Positions 8,940-17,560 of a stretch of 64,000 nt of DNA are shown in pieces. The position numbers and the translations under genes were made by a program. The stretch comes from Phyllobacterium sp. T1293 (GTDB taxonomy: Bacteria > Pseudomonadota > Alphaproteobacteria > Rhizobiales > Rhizobiaceae): positions 455,836-519,835 of the forward strand of contig NZ_CP088275.1 in NCBI RefSeq assembly GCF_020731415.2, read 5' to 3'. The first letter of the stretch is position 1. The number at the start of each line of letters is the position of its first letter. Below the pieces are notes generated by a model. The model saw only the letters and a program-made list of their open reading frames with translations. It ran no database searches and was not told the origin of the DNA.

Positions 8940-9838
8940 CCTTCAAGCAGATAGTCGGGCATGTCTTTCAACCGGGCTATATCACGCAGTGGCGGCTGAC
9001 CGAAAAGGCGCGCATATTCACGGCTGAACTGCGACGGGCTGTCATAGCCAACCGTATGACCTGCCGTTGCAGCATCCAGCGACTGGCTGAGGATCAACCG
9101 GCGCGCTTCCTGCAAGCGAAGCTGCTTCTGATATTGCAGCGGGCTCATCGATGTGACCGCCTTGAAATGCTGGTGGAACGAAGACGGGCTCATATTGGCT
9201 TCGGATGCCACATGTTCGATGCGCAATGTCTTACGGAAATTGCGCTTGATCAGACCGATTGCCTTGTTCACCTGATGCAGACGGCTTTCGGACTGGGCAA
9301 TCTGGCGCAAACGCCCTGATTGCTCACCGGTCAGCAACCGGTAGAGCAACTCGCGCTCGGTAAGCGGTGCCAGCATCGGAATGTCTTTTGGCGAGTCCAA
9401 AAGGCGAATGAGGCGCACAACGTTATCAAGCAGTTCCGGCCCCATCGGATTGAGCGACATGCCCCGGTCTGGAAGCTGGTTGCTGAAACTTTCTTTCGGC
9501 GCTTCAAGCAGCAATGCGCTGAGCATGGTGGGATCAAGATCGAGTTTCATGGAGAGATAAGGCTCGTCCTCCGATGCCTCGATGACATGACCAACAATGG
9601 GAAGGTCAACAGATACGGTCAGGTATGTTGCCTTGTCGTAGTAATAGACTTCATCGCCAAGCATTGTCCGCTTGCGACCTTGCGCGATGACGCAGACGGC
9701 AGGTTCGTGGACAACATGGTTCGGTTCAGTCGGGGCCGTGGCCCGCGCGAGATTCAAACGCGGAATATCCGTCGAAAACAGGCCATCGGCGCCCGTATGC
9801 TTTTCGATCAATTGTGCAAGTTCGGTGATTTTGTCCAC
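8936..9838 (-). CDS. AraC family transcriptional regulator
   Basis: A regulator of about 300 residues: an AraC_N-type ligand domain (NHVVHEPAVCVIAQGRKR, then DLPIVGHVIEASEDEPYL) and a C-terminal double helix-turn-helix (RIEHVASEANMSPSSFHQHF and the second motif TVGYDSPSQFSREYARLFG). The GTG at 9838 is preferred because GAGGAGACCTGCC precedes it and the protein then begins with a normal family N-terminus; a longer frame from 9907 has no such site. The target genes are unknown. Both neighbours are transport operons, but it overlaps the sugar operon only at the stops. Confidence 0.85.
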   Translation of the reverse strand: MDKITELAQLIEKHTGADGLFSTDIPRLNLARATAPTEPNHVVHEPAVCVIAQGRKRTMLGDEVYYYDKATYLTVSVDLPIVGHVIEASEDEPYLSMKLDLDPTMLSALLLEAPKESFSNQLPDRGMSLNPMGPELLDNVVRLIRLLDSPKDIPMLAPLTERELLYRLLTGEQSGRLRQIAQSESRLHQVNKAIGLIKRNFRKTLRIEHVASEANMSPSSFHQHFKAVTSMSPLQYQKQLRLQEARRLILSQSLDAATAGHTVGYDSPSQFSREYARLFGQPPLRDIARLKDMPDYLLEG

Positions 9839-9889
9839 GGCAGGTCTCCTCGGATAACACCCGCCCAATCTAGGTACTATCACGCACGC

Positions 9890-9919
9890 GAACCAGAGCC
9901 GGAACATCGGCTTTGGTTC
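9890..9919. terminator. Hairpin between the Opp operon and the AraC gene
   Basis: A 12-base-pair hairpin (GAACCAGAGCCG / CGGCTTTGGTTC, one wobble pair, six-base loop) sits in the 136-base gap downstream of the first Opp operon and upstream of the AraC gene. It lacks a clear T-run on either strand, so it may be a Rho-assisted end, an mRNA structure or an AraC-related site. Confidence 0.35.
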
Positions 9920-9974
9920 GATTTGGAGGATTGTGCAATCATCCGGCAGTTTCAGTCAATCGCAAGGAGGCGTT

Positions 9975-10901
9975 TTACGCCGCACGCATGCTTGCCACCT
10001 GACGGATGAAATGGTCCTGATCAATGGCAATGACGCGGTCCTGCGGAACGGCGGACAAACGCCTGACCTCTTCCACATCAGAAGCCTTCAATTGGGCCTT
10101 TGGATCATCAAACCGCATTTCCGGGTCCGGCACGGCTGACAGGAGAAGCTTGGTATAGGGATGCTGCGGATTATCGATGACCTTGTTGACGTTACCCCAC
10201 TCGACGACCTGTCCCGCATACATGACGACGATATCCTCCGCGACATAACGGGCGGTGGCGATATCATGGGTGATATAAAGCAGCGCCAGCTTCATATCGC
10301 GCTTCATCTCATTAAGCAGATTGAGCACTCCAAGCCGCACCGAAACATCGAGCATGGAGGTGGGCTCATCGGCAACAATCACTTGCGCACCAACGGCGAG
10401 AGTACGAGCGATGTTGACACGCTGACGCTGGCCGCCGGAGAGTTCGTGCGGGTGTTTCTGCGCAACGATTTTCGGATCAAGCTTGACCCGCGTCAGCAAC
10501 TCTTCAATCGCCGCATCGATCTGTTTACCCCTGAGATCACGCCGATGCAGCTGCAATGGACGGCGCAGATGATAGTCAATCGTATGAGCCGGATTGAGTG
10601 AGGAAAACGGGTCCTGAAAAATCATCTGGACTGAACGGCGATAGGCGGCGAGCGCTTTGGCATTATCCGTTGAAACAGGCTTGCCCTTGAACAGCAACTG
10701 GCCTTCGCTCGGTGTATATTCCCGCATCACCAGCCGCGCACAGGTGGTCTTGCCACTGCCGGATTCCCCGACAAGCGCAAGGGTTCTGCCCGCATGCAAT
10801 TCAAAGGAAACCGACTGCGCGGCATTCACCTGAAATGGCGGGCGGCCAAAGGATTTTGATACCCGGTCGAGCGCAAGGATAGCGGTCTGCGGCTCGCTCA
10901 T
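9975..10901 (-). CDS. Opp/Dpp-type ABC transporter ATPase (DppF/OppF-like)
   Basis: One of two ATPases of the first Opp-type importer, 308 residues. Walker A is GESGSGKTT (45-53), the signature is LSGGQRQRV (from 154), and IVADEPTSMLD is the Walker B region. The C-terminal oligopeptide-transporter extension is present (NPQHPYTKLLLSAVPDP). The ATG at 10901 overlaps the upstream ATPase stop (ATGA); a longer frame runs into that gene. It is the last gene of the seven-gene operon 16862-9975. Homology alone would say peptide transport, but the company of a hexosaminidase argues for an oligosaccharide. Confidence 0.9.
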   Translation of the reverse strand: MSEPQTAILALDRVSKSFGRPPFQVNAAQSVSFELHAGRTLALVGESGSGKTTCARLVMREYTPSEGQLLFKGKPVSTDNAKALAAYRRSVQMIFQDPFSSLNPAHTIDYHLRRPLQLHRRDLRGKQIDAAIEELLTRVKLDPKIVAQKHPHELSGGQRQRVNIARTLAVGAQVIVADEPTSMLDVSVRLGVLNLLNEMKRDMKLALLYITHDIATARYVAEDIVVMYAGQVVEWGNVNKVIDNPQHPYTKLLLSAVPDPEMRFDDPKAQLKASDVEEVRRLSAVPQDRVIAIDQDHFIRQVASMRAA

Positions 10902-11713
10902 GTCGGCACCCTTTCCATAACCGGTTCCCCATGTAGCGACGGGAAGGAAGCCCAAAGTTTCTTTGTATAATCGTGTTGCGGATCACCGTAGATTTTCTCG
11001 GCGGTATTCTGCTCGACCAGTTTGCCCGCCAGCATAATGCCGATACGGTCGCAGAACTGCACCATCAGACCGAGATCATGGGTGATGAACAATACCGAAA
11101 AGCCGAACGTGCGGCGTAGCTCATTGATGCGTTGCAGGATTTCCCGTTGCACCACCACGTCGAGCGCCGTTGTCGGCTCGTCCATGACAACGATTTTCGG
11201 GTTCAGCGAAAGGCAGATGGCAATGACGATACGCTGACGCATGCCACCGGAAAACTGGTGCGGATAATCCTTCATACGATCCGGCGGGATATCGACAAGA
11301 CGCAGCATTTCCGCAGTGCGCTCGCGTGCTTGCGCCTTGCTCATCCCTTGATGGGTACGCAGCACATCATAGAACTGCGCTTCAACACGCAGCACCGGAT
11401 TGAGTGAATTCATCGCGCTCTGGAATACCATGGCAACCTCCCGCCAGCGAAAATCACGCAGCTGTGCCGGATTGAGGTCAAGGACGTCCCTGCCCTCCAG
11501 CAATATCTGGCCGGAGCGGATCAGTGCCGGAGGTTTGTGCAAGCGACTGATGGCAAATGCAATCGTGCTTTTGCCGCAACCGGATTCACCGGCAAGTCCA
11601 AACGTCTCACCATGGGCCACATCAAAACTGACATCATCCACAGCACGAAAATCTGTCTTGTCGCCGATATAGTCGATGGTGAGGTTCTTCACCTGAAGCA
11701 GAGGTGTGGTCAC
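10898..11713 (-). CDS. Opp/Dpp-type ABC transporter ATPase (DppD/OppD-like)
   Basis: The partner ATPase, 271 residues, with Walker A GESGCGKST (42-50), the signature FSGGMRQRI and Walker B region KIVVMDEPTTALD. It is short for an OppD/DppD protein (usually about 320 residues): the C-terminal extension stops soon after GDPQHDYTKKLWASFPS. The start is a GTG overlapping the upstream permease stop (GTGA), so translation is coupled. The second Opp operon has a matching 271-residue protein at 35993-36808. Confidence 0.9.
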   Translation of the reverse strand: MTTPLLQVKNLTIDYIGDKTDFRAVDDVSFDVAHGETFGLAGESGCGKSTIAFAISRLHKPPALIRSGQILLEGRDVLDLNPAQLRDFRWREVAMVFQSAMNSLNPVLRVEAQFYDVLRTHQGMSKAQARERTAEMLRLVDIPPDRMKDYPHQFSGGMRQRIVIAICLSLNPKIVVMDEPTTALDVVVQREILQRINELRRTFGFSVLFITHDLGLMVQFCDRIGIMLAGKLVEQNTAEKIYGDPQHDYTKKLWASFPSLHGEPVMERVPT

Positions 11714-12600
11714 AGGCGGCCCTCCCCGGAACGGATGAGTGCGGACCAGCGGCTCATGCTATTGCCCGTCCGAAGACGCGGATTGGCGATCTCATCCACG
11801 GCAAAATTCAACAGGGAAAGTCCGATGCCCAGAAGCGCGAGCGCGAAACAGGGCGTTAGAATATCCCACCACGCACCAACCGACAGGGCGGATGCCTTCT
11901 GCGCGTTATAAAGCATCATACCCCATGACACGGTCTTGGGATCGCCGAGACCAAGGAACTCCAGCGTCGCCTCGGTGATGATGGCGAAGATTACACTGCC
12001 GATGAAATTGATACCGACAATGGAAATCAGGTTCGGGAAGATTTCGAAGGTCATGATGCGCCAGCGCGGCTCGCCCATCATCTCGGCGGACTTGACGAAA
12101 TCCTTTTGCTTGACGGAAAGCGTCTCCGCACGCGTCACGCGGGCACCCCACGCCCAGGATGTAAGCCCAAGAATAACAGCGATCACCAGCGGACTGGCCT
12201 GACCGATGAATGAAGCAAGCACGAGAAGCAGTGGCAGATTGGGAACAACCAGCACCATATTGGTGAAGAAGCTGATGATCTCATCGGTCTTGCCGCCGCG
12301 ATAACCGGCAATAATACCAAGCGCAGTGCCTAGCACCGTGATTATTAGTCCGGCCCCGAAGCCCACCGCAAGCGAGGTTCGCGCCCCGTAAATCAGGCGG
12401 GCGAACACATCCTGCCCGATACGCGTCGTGCCAAGCCAATGGTCAGCCGATGGTGGCTGATGCGGTCTGCCCACACGCGCGGCGGGATTATATTCTGTCA
12501 AAAGTGGTGCCGCGAGGGCGATCAGTACAATGATCAGGAGGATGATCATCCCGACAAGTGCTTTGCGGTTGCGGACAAGTCCGGCAATGAGTGGTTTCAT
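11710..12600 (-). CDS. Opp/Dpp-type ABC permease (DppC-like)
   Basis: Inner-membrane permease of 296 residues with an N-terminal hydrophobic span (ALVGMIILLIIVLIALAAPL), the DppC-family RVGRPHQPPSADHWLGTTRIGQDV segment around residues 41-64, and the permease loop with the EAA-like VKSAEMMGEPRWRIMTFEI. It starts three bases after the DppB-like permease ends and overlaps the DppD-like ATPase. Confidence 0.9.
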   Translation of the reverse strand: MKPLIAGLVRNRKALVGMIILLIIVLIALAAPLLTEYNPAARVGRPHQPPSADHWLGTTRIGQDVFARLIYGARTSLAVGFGAGLIITVLGTALGIIAGYRGGKTDEIISFFTNMVLVVPNLPLLLVLASFIGQASPLVIAVILGLTSWAWGARVTRAETLSVKQKDFVKSAEMMGEPRWRIMTFEIFPNLISIVGINFIGSVIFAIITEATLEFLGLGDPKTVSWGMMLYNAQKASALSVGAWWDILTPCFALALLGIGLSLLNFAVDEIANPRLRTGNSMSRWSALIRSGEGRL

Positions 12601-12603
12601 GGC

Positions 12604-13581
12604 TCATGTCCTCCGCAGGCGTGGATCGAGCAGCACATAGCTGATATCCACGATGAAATTGGCGATAAGCATGGCGATGGTCATGAACAGAAGCTGGCCC
12701 TGAATGACGGGATAATCGCGGGCGAGGATCGCCTGATAGAGAATATTGCCGAGGCCGGGATAGTTGAACACAACCTCAGTTACCAGTGAGCCGCCAAGCA
12801 CGGTACCAATGGCGATGGCAAGACTGCTGACGGTTGGCAAAAGTGCATTGCGCGCCGCATACCAGATCATCACCCGGCTGTCCGAAAGGCCTTTTGCCCG
12901 CCCCATGACAATATAATCCTCGCCGAGGAGATTGATCATATTGTTGCGCATGGTCACGGCAAATCCGCCTGTGAGCACCGAGCAGAGCGTCACCATTGGC
13001 AGAATGCCATGATAGAGCACGCTCGCGATATAGGTGAACGAGAAAGACGGATCGAGCGCAGGATCAGCCGAATAGCCTGTTGGAAACCAGTTGAGCGTGA
13101 ACCCGAAGAAAAACAACACGATCAGCGATGTAACAACCGCCGGAACCGATGTAGCGAAGATCGCGCCAACGGATACGACCACATCGAAAACACTGCCCCG
13201 CCGCCATGCAGCGAGAATGCCGAGAAACGTTCCGAGCGTGAAACTGATGAGGGTTGCTGTTCCCATCAGAGCGACCGTCCAGATCAACGCATGGCCGAGA
13301 ACTTCGGTTACAGGCAGCGGGAAATATTTGATCGAGCGGCCGAGATCGCCGGTAAAGATGCTCTGCAGATAGGTCAGATATTGTTGCCAAAGCGGCCCGT
13401 CAACAAAGCCAAATGTCAGTTTCAACGACTCAAGATTCTCCGCCGACAGTTCGGTGCCGGTGCTGGAAAACATGATCTGGATCGGATCTCCCGGCATGAG
13501 GCGCGGCAGGAAGAAATTGATCGTGGCAGCCGCAATGAAGGCTGCCAGATAGAATCCGAGGCGTCGAAGCAAAAAAGCCAT
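12604..13581 (-). CDS. Opp/Dpp-type ABC permease (DppB-like)
   Basis: Inner-membrane permease of 325 residues. It has the family's typical opening (LLRRLGFYLAAFIAAATINF) and the FFLPRLMPGDPIQ motif, a large periplasmic loop, and the C-terminal segment VVFNYPGLGNILYQAILARD followed by the last membrane span. The ATG at 13581 (MAFLLRRLGF) lies six to seven bases after GGGGG and is preferred over in-frame ATGs at 13587 and 13602. It is 55 bases downstream of the binding-protein gene. Confidence 0.9.
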   Translation of the reverse strand: MAFLLRRLGFYLAAFIAAATINFFLPRLMPGDPIQIMFSSTGTELSAENLESLKLTFGFVDGPLWQQYLTYLQSIFTGDLGRSIKYFPLPVTEVLGHALIWTVALMGTATLISFTLGTFLGILAAWRRGSVFDVVVSVGAIFATSVPAVVTSLIVLFFFGFTLNWFPTGYSADPALDPSFSFTYIASVLYHGILPMVTLCSVLTGGFAVTMRNNMINLLGEDYIVMGRAKGLSDSRVMIWYAARNALLPTVSSLAIAIGTVLGGSLVTEVVFNYPGLGNILYQAILARDYPVIQGQLLFMTIAMLIANFIVDISYVLLDPRLRRT

Positions 13582-13636
13582 ATGCATCCCCCATCGCGGC
13601 AAAGGCGGCTAAAACCGCCCTCGCCTGTTGCGATGC

Positions 13637-15289
13637 CTATTTGACCGGCTCAAGTGCCAGAAGGTGAATGAGACGCGCCGGATTGTTGCGCGTGATCGAA
13701 GGATTGACGAATGGATGTTCCTTTGTCGACCAGCCGGTGAAGCGCTTGGTATTATACTGGTACCAGTTCGGATTGTTGAACACCGGCATCATGGGCAGGT
13801 TTTCCGCGACAATGCGTTGCGCCTTGTTCATCACATCCTTCTGGGCCGCCGGATCGGCGGTGCGGGTGAAATCAACCAGCAGTTTGGCGAGATCGGGATT
13901 GAACCAGCGCTGCGCGGTAAAGCGGGTCTTGCCCTTGTCGGTCTCGTTAAAGGCGCGCTGATAGGGGTAATAGGGCGATGCGGCGGCGGGCAGGCTGTTG
14001 ATGGCCATGTCGAATGAGCCATTGATGAGATTACCGGACCAGACAGCCTCTTCCGGTGTGGCAATCTTCACATCGAGCCCTGCGGCCTGCATGCCCTCAA
14101 TGGCAATCTGAACCGTGTCAATCCAGTCGGTCCAGGCATTGGGCACGATCAGCGAGAATGACAGCTTTGACCCATCAGGATTGTCGCGCAAACCATCGCC
14201 ATCCTTATCCGCATAACCGGCTTCATCAAGCAAAGCCTTGGCGGCATCCGTGTCATATTTTCCATATTTGCCGAAGTCCGCGAGGACGGAGGGATCAGAC
14301 CAGTTCTTGTAGAGTTCACCCATGCCTGATGGATCATCATTCAGGGTCGGGTAGCCATAACCAGCCACATCAATCATCCCCTGACGATCGAGCGCCATAC
14401 TGACGGCACGGCGGAATTTCACGTCATTGAACGCTTTGCGGTTATTCTCGTTTGCCGTTTCCAGATTGAACAGGAAAGCCACCATACTACCCGGCGTATA
14501 CCAGTAATGGAAATGCGCGGGGTCCTTGGCGACATAGGTATTTTCCACGTCAGGCAGGAACGAGACACCCCAATCGAGTGTGCCATTGGCGGTCGCCGTC
14601 AGTATCTGGTTGTTGTCAGCCAATTGCGGGAACCGCATGCAATCGACCTTGAGATCGGCTGCATCCCAGTAGTTCGGGTTGCGGCACTGGTCATAAGTCT
14701 GGCCTGTGAACCTGACAATCTCAGTCATCGGGCCACTACCAACAGGGCTTTCATTGGCAAAGGTCACGGGATCGGCGATGTCTTTCCAGACATGTTCCGG
14801 AATGATCGGCACCTGCACCAGTTGGTCAGCCGCAAGCGAGCTTGGATTGACCAGTGTGAAACGCACCGTCTGTGCATCCACGACATCAACACTGCTGATG
14901 AACTTCCAGATGCTGACAAAATCGAGTGCCGGGAATTTCTTCAGATAGTCATAGGTGAATTTCACATCAGCAGACGTGAACGGCTTACCATCCGACCATT
15001 TAAGATCAGGCCGCAACTTGAACTCGATGCTCTTCAGATCATCGGCCAGCTTGAAACTTTCGGCCAGACGGAAGTTCGGCTTGTTATTGTCAAAGCGGTT
15101 AAAAATGACAAGCGGCTCATAGATGAAATCAAGCGTACTTTGACGGGCTGATGTCTGATTGAACGGATTGAAATTGCGCACCCATGTGGTGGCAGGTTCA
15201 ATATTGACGGTCAGCACGCTCTGCGCCATGGCAGGTGCTGACAAGAACAGCATTGCAGATGCTGCTGCAAACAGATGGTTTCTCGACAT
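13637..15289 (-). CDS. Extracellular solute-binding protein family 5, probably oligosaccharide-binding
   Basis: Periplasmic binding protein of the first Opp-type importer, 550 residues, with a signal peptide cut near APAMAQ. Family 5 features are visible: NFNPFNQTSARQSTLDFIYE, then LRPDLKWSDGKPFTSADVKF. The C-terminus ends in NPARLIHLLALEPVK, a form I associate with family 5 proteins that bind cello- or chito-oligosaccharides. The ATG at 15289 follows AGGGGA; the frame continues upstream without a ribosome site. It lies 32 bases after the GH3 hexosaminidase gene. It is clearly paralogous to the 38687-40432 protein. The ligand is inferred, not shown. Confidence 0.9.
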   Translation of the reverse strand: MSRNHLFAAASAMLFLSAPAMAQSVLTVNIEPATTWVRNFNPFNQTSARQSTLDFIYEPLVIFNRFDNNKPNFRLAESFKLADDLKSIEFKLRPDLKWSDGKPFTSADVKFTYDYLKKFPALDFVSIWKFISSVDVVDAQTVRFTLVNPSSLAADQLVQVPIIPEHVWKDIADPVTFANESPVGSGPMTEIVRFTGQTYDQCRNPNYWDAADLKVDCMRFPQLADNNQILTATANGTLDWGVSFLPDVENTYVAKDPAHFHYWYTPGSMVAFLFNLETANENNRKAFNDVKFRRAVSMALDRQGMIDVAGYGYPTLNDDPSGMGELYKNWSDPSVLADFGKYGKYDTDAAKALLDEAGYADKDGDGLRDNPDGSKLSFSLIVPNAWTDWIDTVQIAIEGMQAAGLDVKIATPEEAVWSGNLINGSFDMAINSLPAAASPYYPYQRAFNETDKGKTRFTAQRWFNPDLAKLLVDFTRTADPAAQKDVMNKAQRIVAENLPMMPVFNNPNWYQYNTKRFTGWSTKEHPFVNPSITRNNPARLIHLLALEPVK

Positions 15290-15321
15290 GCGTATTCCCC
15301 TGTTTTTATTGTTAAACGCGT

Positions 15322-16347
15322 TCAACTGACGAGTGCGCTGGCAAACATGTCTTCAACTTCCGCATGGGCAGCTTTGACATCAACTTTCAACGAACCAAGG
15401 CGGGCATTGGCAGCAGCGATGCGGCGGGCCGCCTCTTCAGTCAGCGGGCGGGAAGCCTTTGCAGCCGCTTCACTATCGGCAAGATCGCCATGGCTGTGCA
15501 GCGCAATGTCAAAACCGGCATCAAGAACCTGTGCGACGCGTTCAGGCATTGTGCCCGTCAATGAGTTCATGAAAATGCAGTCGGAGATGAGCACGCCCTC
15601 ATAGCCCAGATCCTTGCGGATCACATCGAGCATGACAGGCGAAACGGAAGCGGGCTGCTCCTTGTCATAGGCGGAATAGACCACATGGGCCACCATAGCC
15701 CATGGCGTATCCTTCAGATCAATGAAGGGTTTGAAATCGGTAGCCAGAAGAGTTTCCTTGCTGGCGTCAACAACCGGACGTTCCTTATGGGAATCAAGCG
15801 TCGCGCGGCCATGACCGGGAATGTGTTTGATCACGGGCATGTTGCCGGTTTCGAGAAGTCCATCGACAACTTCGCGGCCAAGAATGGTGACAAGCTCGGA
15901 ATCAGAACCAAACGAACGCGCGCCAACAACATCGCTCGTCGTGTCGAACACCAGATCAAGCACTGGCGAACAGCCGCTGGAAAGACCAAGCTCGGTCATC
16001 ATGGTTCCCATGGCGCGGGAGGAAAGACGCAAGGCTTCGCGCGCCAGTTCAAGATCGTGATGGGCCAGCTTTGCAAATTCGCCAAAGCTGCGGAACAGTG
16101 GCCAAGGACCTGCATCCAGATGCTGCACACGTCCGCCCTCCTGATCAGTAAAGACAGGTGCATCCTCGCGGCCGACAGCCTCACGGAAACTTTCAATCAG
16201 TGCCTTGACCTGCTGCGGTTCGCGCTGGTTGCGGCGACCAACGAAGAGGCCCAGCGGGTTGGTCTCGCGAAACAATGCAATTTCGTCTGAAGACAAGGTT
16301 GTGTTCGGAATGCCGACAAACAGGGCGAGAGGCAATTGGCTGGACAC
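15322..16347 (-). CDS. Glycoside hydrolase family 3 beta-N-acetylhexosaminidase (NagZ-like)
   Basis: A cytoplasmic-looking enzyme (no signal peptide) of 341 residues that should release terminal GlcNAc from amino-sugar oligomers. The NagZ signature is present as KHIPGHGRATLDSH (174-187), with the D185/H187 catalytic pair. The nucleophile is expected at D256 in LISDCIFMNSL; most NagZ proteins have SDDL here, so the DC pair is a variation. Start is GTG with GGAG nine bases upstream. It stands between a GNAT gene (35 bases upstream) and the binding protein, so it probably acts on what the importer delivers. Confidence 0.85.
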   Translation of the reverse strand: MSSQLPLALFVGIPNTTLSSDEIALFRETNPLGLFVGRRNQREPQQVKALIESFREAVGREDAPVFTDQEGGRVQHLDAGPWPLFRSFGEFAKLAHHDLELAREALRLSSRAMGTMMTELGLSSGCSPVLDLVFDTTSDVVGARSFGSDSELVTILGREVVDGLLETGNMPVIKHIPGHGRATLDSHKERPVVDASKETLLATDFKPFIDLKDTPWAMVAHVVYSAYDKEQPASVSPVMLDVIRKDLGYEGVLISDCIFMNSLTGTMPERVAQVLDAGFDIALHSHGDLADSEAAAKASRPLTEEAARRIAAANARLGSLKVDVKAAHAEVEDMFASALVS

Positions 16348-16382
16348 TGTATTTACTCCGTAAGATCTGATTGGAAACGGGG

Positions 16383-16862
16383 TCAGGTGCGCTTGGCGCG
16401 CAACATGCCCTCATAAACGCCTTTGTCTTTGGCCGGGATTTCAATGGCACCGGCTGCCTTGGCGTAAAAGTCCACAGGCCCCGCATCGCCGATAAACGCG
16501 TAGGCATGACCGAGTGTTTTCATTGTCTGCAGGGTGGCCGAAAACAGAGCAAGGCCAATGCCTTTTCCCTGTTTGTCAGGATGAACGCCGGTGGGGCCAA
16601 AAAAGCCGCGCGCGGTTGCATCATAGCAGGCAAATCCCACAAGCTCGCCATTTTCAATCGCGATAAGACAGGCGGAGGGTTGGCGCGTGATGGCAACGGC
16701 AACTTCACTGCCCCAGTTGGCGCTGAAATGCTCACGAACCCAATCTGTGACCAGCTGCGCTTCTGGCGCAAGCACAGGGCGGATCGTGACAGCGACATTG
16801 TCAGCTTTGTTTTTTAGCTCCGCCAGCTTGTCCGTGTACAAGCTTACAAGTAAATCAGCCAC
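16383..16862 (-). CDS. GNAT family N-acetyltransferase
   Basis: A 159-residue acetyl-CoA-dependent acetyltransferase. The acetyl-CoA pyrophosphate loop is seen as HPDKQGKGIGLAL, preceded by ELVGFACYDATARGFFGPTG and followed by GPVDFYAKAAGA. The GTG at 16862 is preferred over the GTG at 16868 because GGGAG is then six bases upstream and the N-terminus (MADLLVSLY) matches the paralogue at 34563-35039 (MDLLVRLY). It is the first gene of the operon. Its substrate is unknown; an amino sugar freed from the imported oligomer is a reasonable guess. Confidence 0.85.
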   Translation of the reverse strand: MADLLVSLYTDKLAELKNKADNVAVTIRPVLAPEAQLVTDWVREHFSANWGSEVAVAITRQPSACLIAIENGELVGFACYDATARGFFGPTGVHPDKQGKGIGLALFSATLQTMKTLGHAYAFIGDAGPVDFYAKAAGAIEIPAKDKGVYEGMLRAKRT

Positions 16863-16882
16863 CGCCACTCCCTATTCAATAT

Positions 16883-16898
16883 TTCCATTATAATGGAA
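16883..16898. promoter_or_regulatory. 16-base palindrome before the first Opp operon
   Basis: TTCCATTATAATGGAA is a perfect palindrome that starts 21 bases before the GNAT start. It contains TATAAT on both strands, so a repressor bound here would cover the -10 region. The remaining 200 bases up to 17098 hold no gene that I can see. Confidence 0.5.
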
Positions 16899-17098
16899 TA
16901 TATCCCCTTTTAATGTAATAGAGTTGGATTTTTGAAAGGGCTTGTCAACTGGTTTTTGCCTGTGGCATCTGGCCTCCCGCCAGTTCCAGCAATTACTGGG
17001 CTTGGAATGATCCTGAACAACAGCGGTATGGAATGGTTCTGGGCCGAATGGAGGTCGCTGCTTCGATTCGGACCAATATGGTTATTGCCGACGTTTTG

Positions 17099-17467
17099 CT
17101 AGACAGTCGGACGTGACACGACATACCAGGCGCAGGCGATGAAGAACAAAGCGACCACCGCGCCGAGAAGCGGGCTCGGCCGGGCAAAATACCAGAACGA
17201 ACCATAGCCGAATGCCATGCCGCCACAGGCAATGCATTTCACCCGGACTGGAATGGCACCATGGCGCTGCCACTGGACCAATGTCGGCCCAAAGACTGGA
17301 TGTTCAAGCAGCCATTTTTCAAAGCGTGGGGAAGAGCGACCAAAGCACCACGCGGCGATGATCAGGAAAATGGTCGTAGGCATGACGGGAAGCAGCGCCC
17401 CGATAAACCCGAGCGCGACCATCACCCATCCAAGCGCAAAGTAAACCGCGCGTCGTGTCCCGTTCAT
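17099..17467 (-). CDS. DUF454 (YbaN-like) inner-membrane protein
   Basis: A 122-residue protein with the YbaN/DUF454 pattern: LGWVMVALGFIGALLPVMPT as first membrane span, then CFGRSSPRFEKWLLEHPVFG, a basic loop, and two more hydrophobic stretches at the C-terminus. The function of the family is not known to me. It is transcribed alone; GGAG in ggagcggatgaa precedes the ATG. Confidence 0.85.
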   Translation of the reverse strand: MNGTRRAVYFALGWVMVALGFIGALLPVMPTTIFLIIAAWCFGRSSPRFEKWLLEHPVFGPTLVQWQRHGAIPVRVKCIACGGMAFGYGSFWYFARPSPLLGAVVALFFIACAWYVVSRPTV

Positions 17468-17560
17468 TTCATCCGCTCCTCCGCCTCACATTGACGGTAA
17501 AGGAGCGGTTTAACCGGAAAGGCTGTCAATGTCAGCCTGTACACTTGCCGCCCGTATATT

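Noticed and set aside
9975..16862. Calling the two Opp-type systems plain dipeptide transporters
   Set aside because: Homology alone supports it, but both operons encode an N-acetylhexosaminidase and a related GNAT, and the binding proteins end like known oligosaccharide binders. The peptide label is left open rather than adopted.
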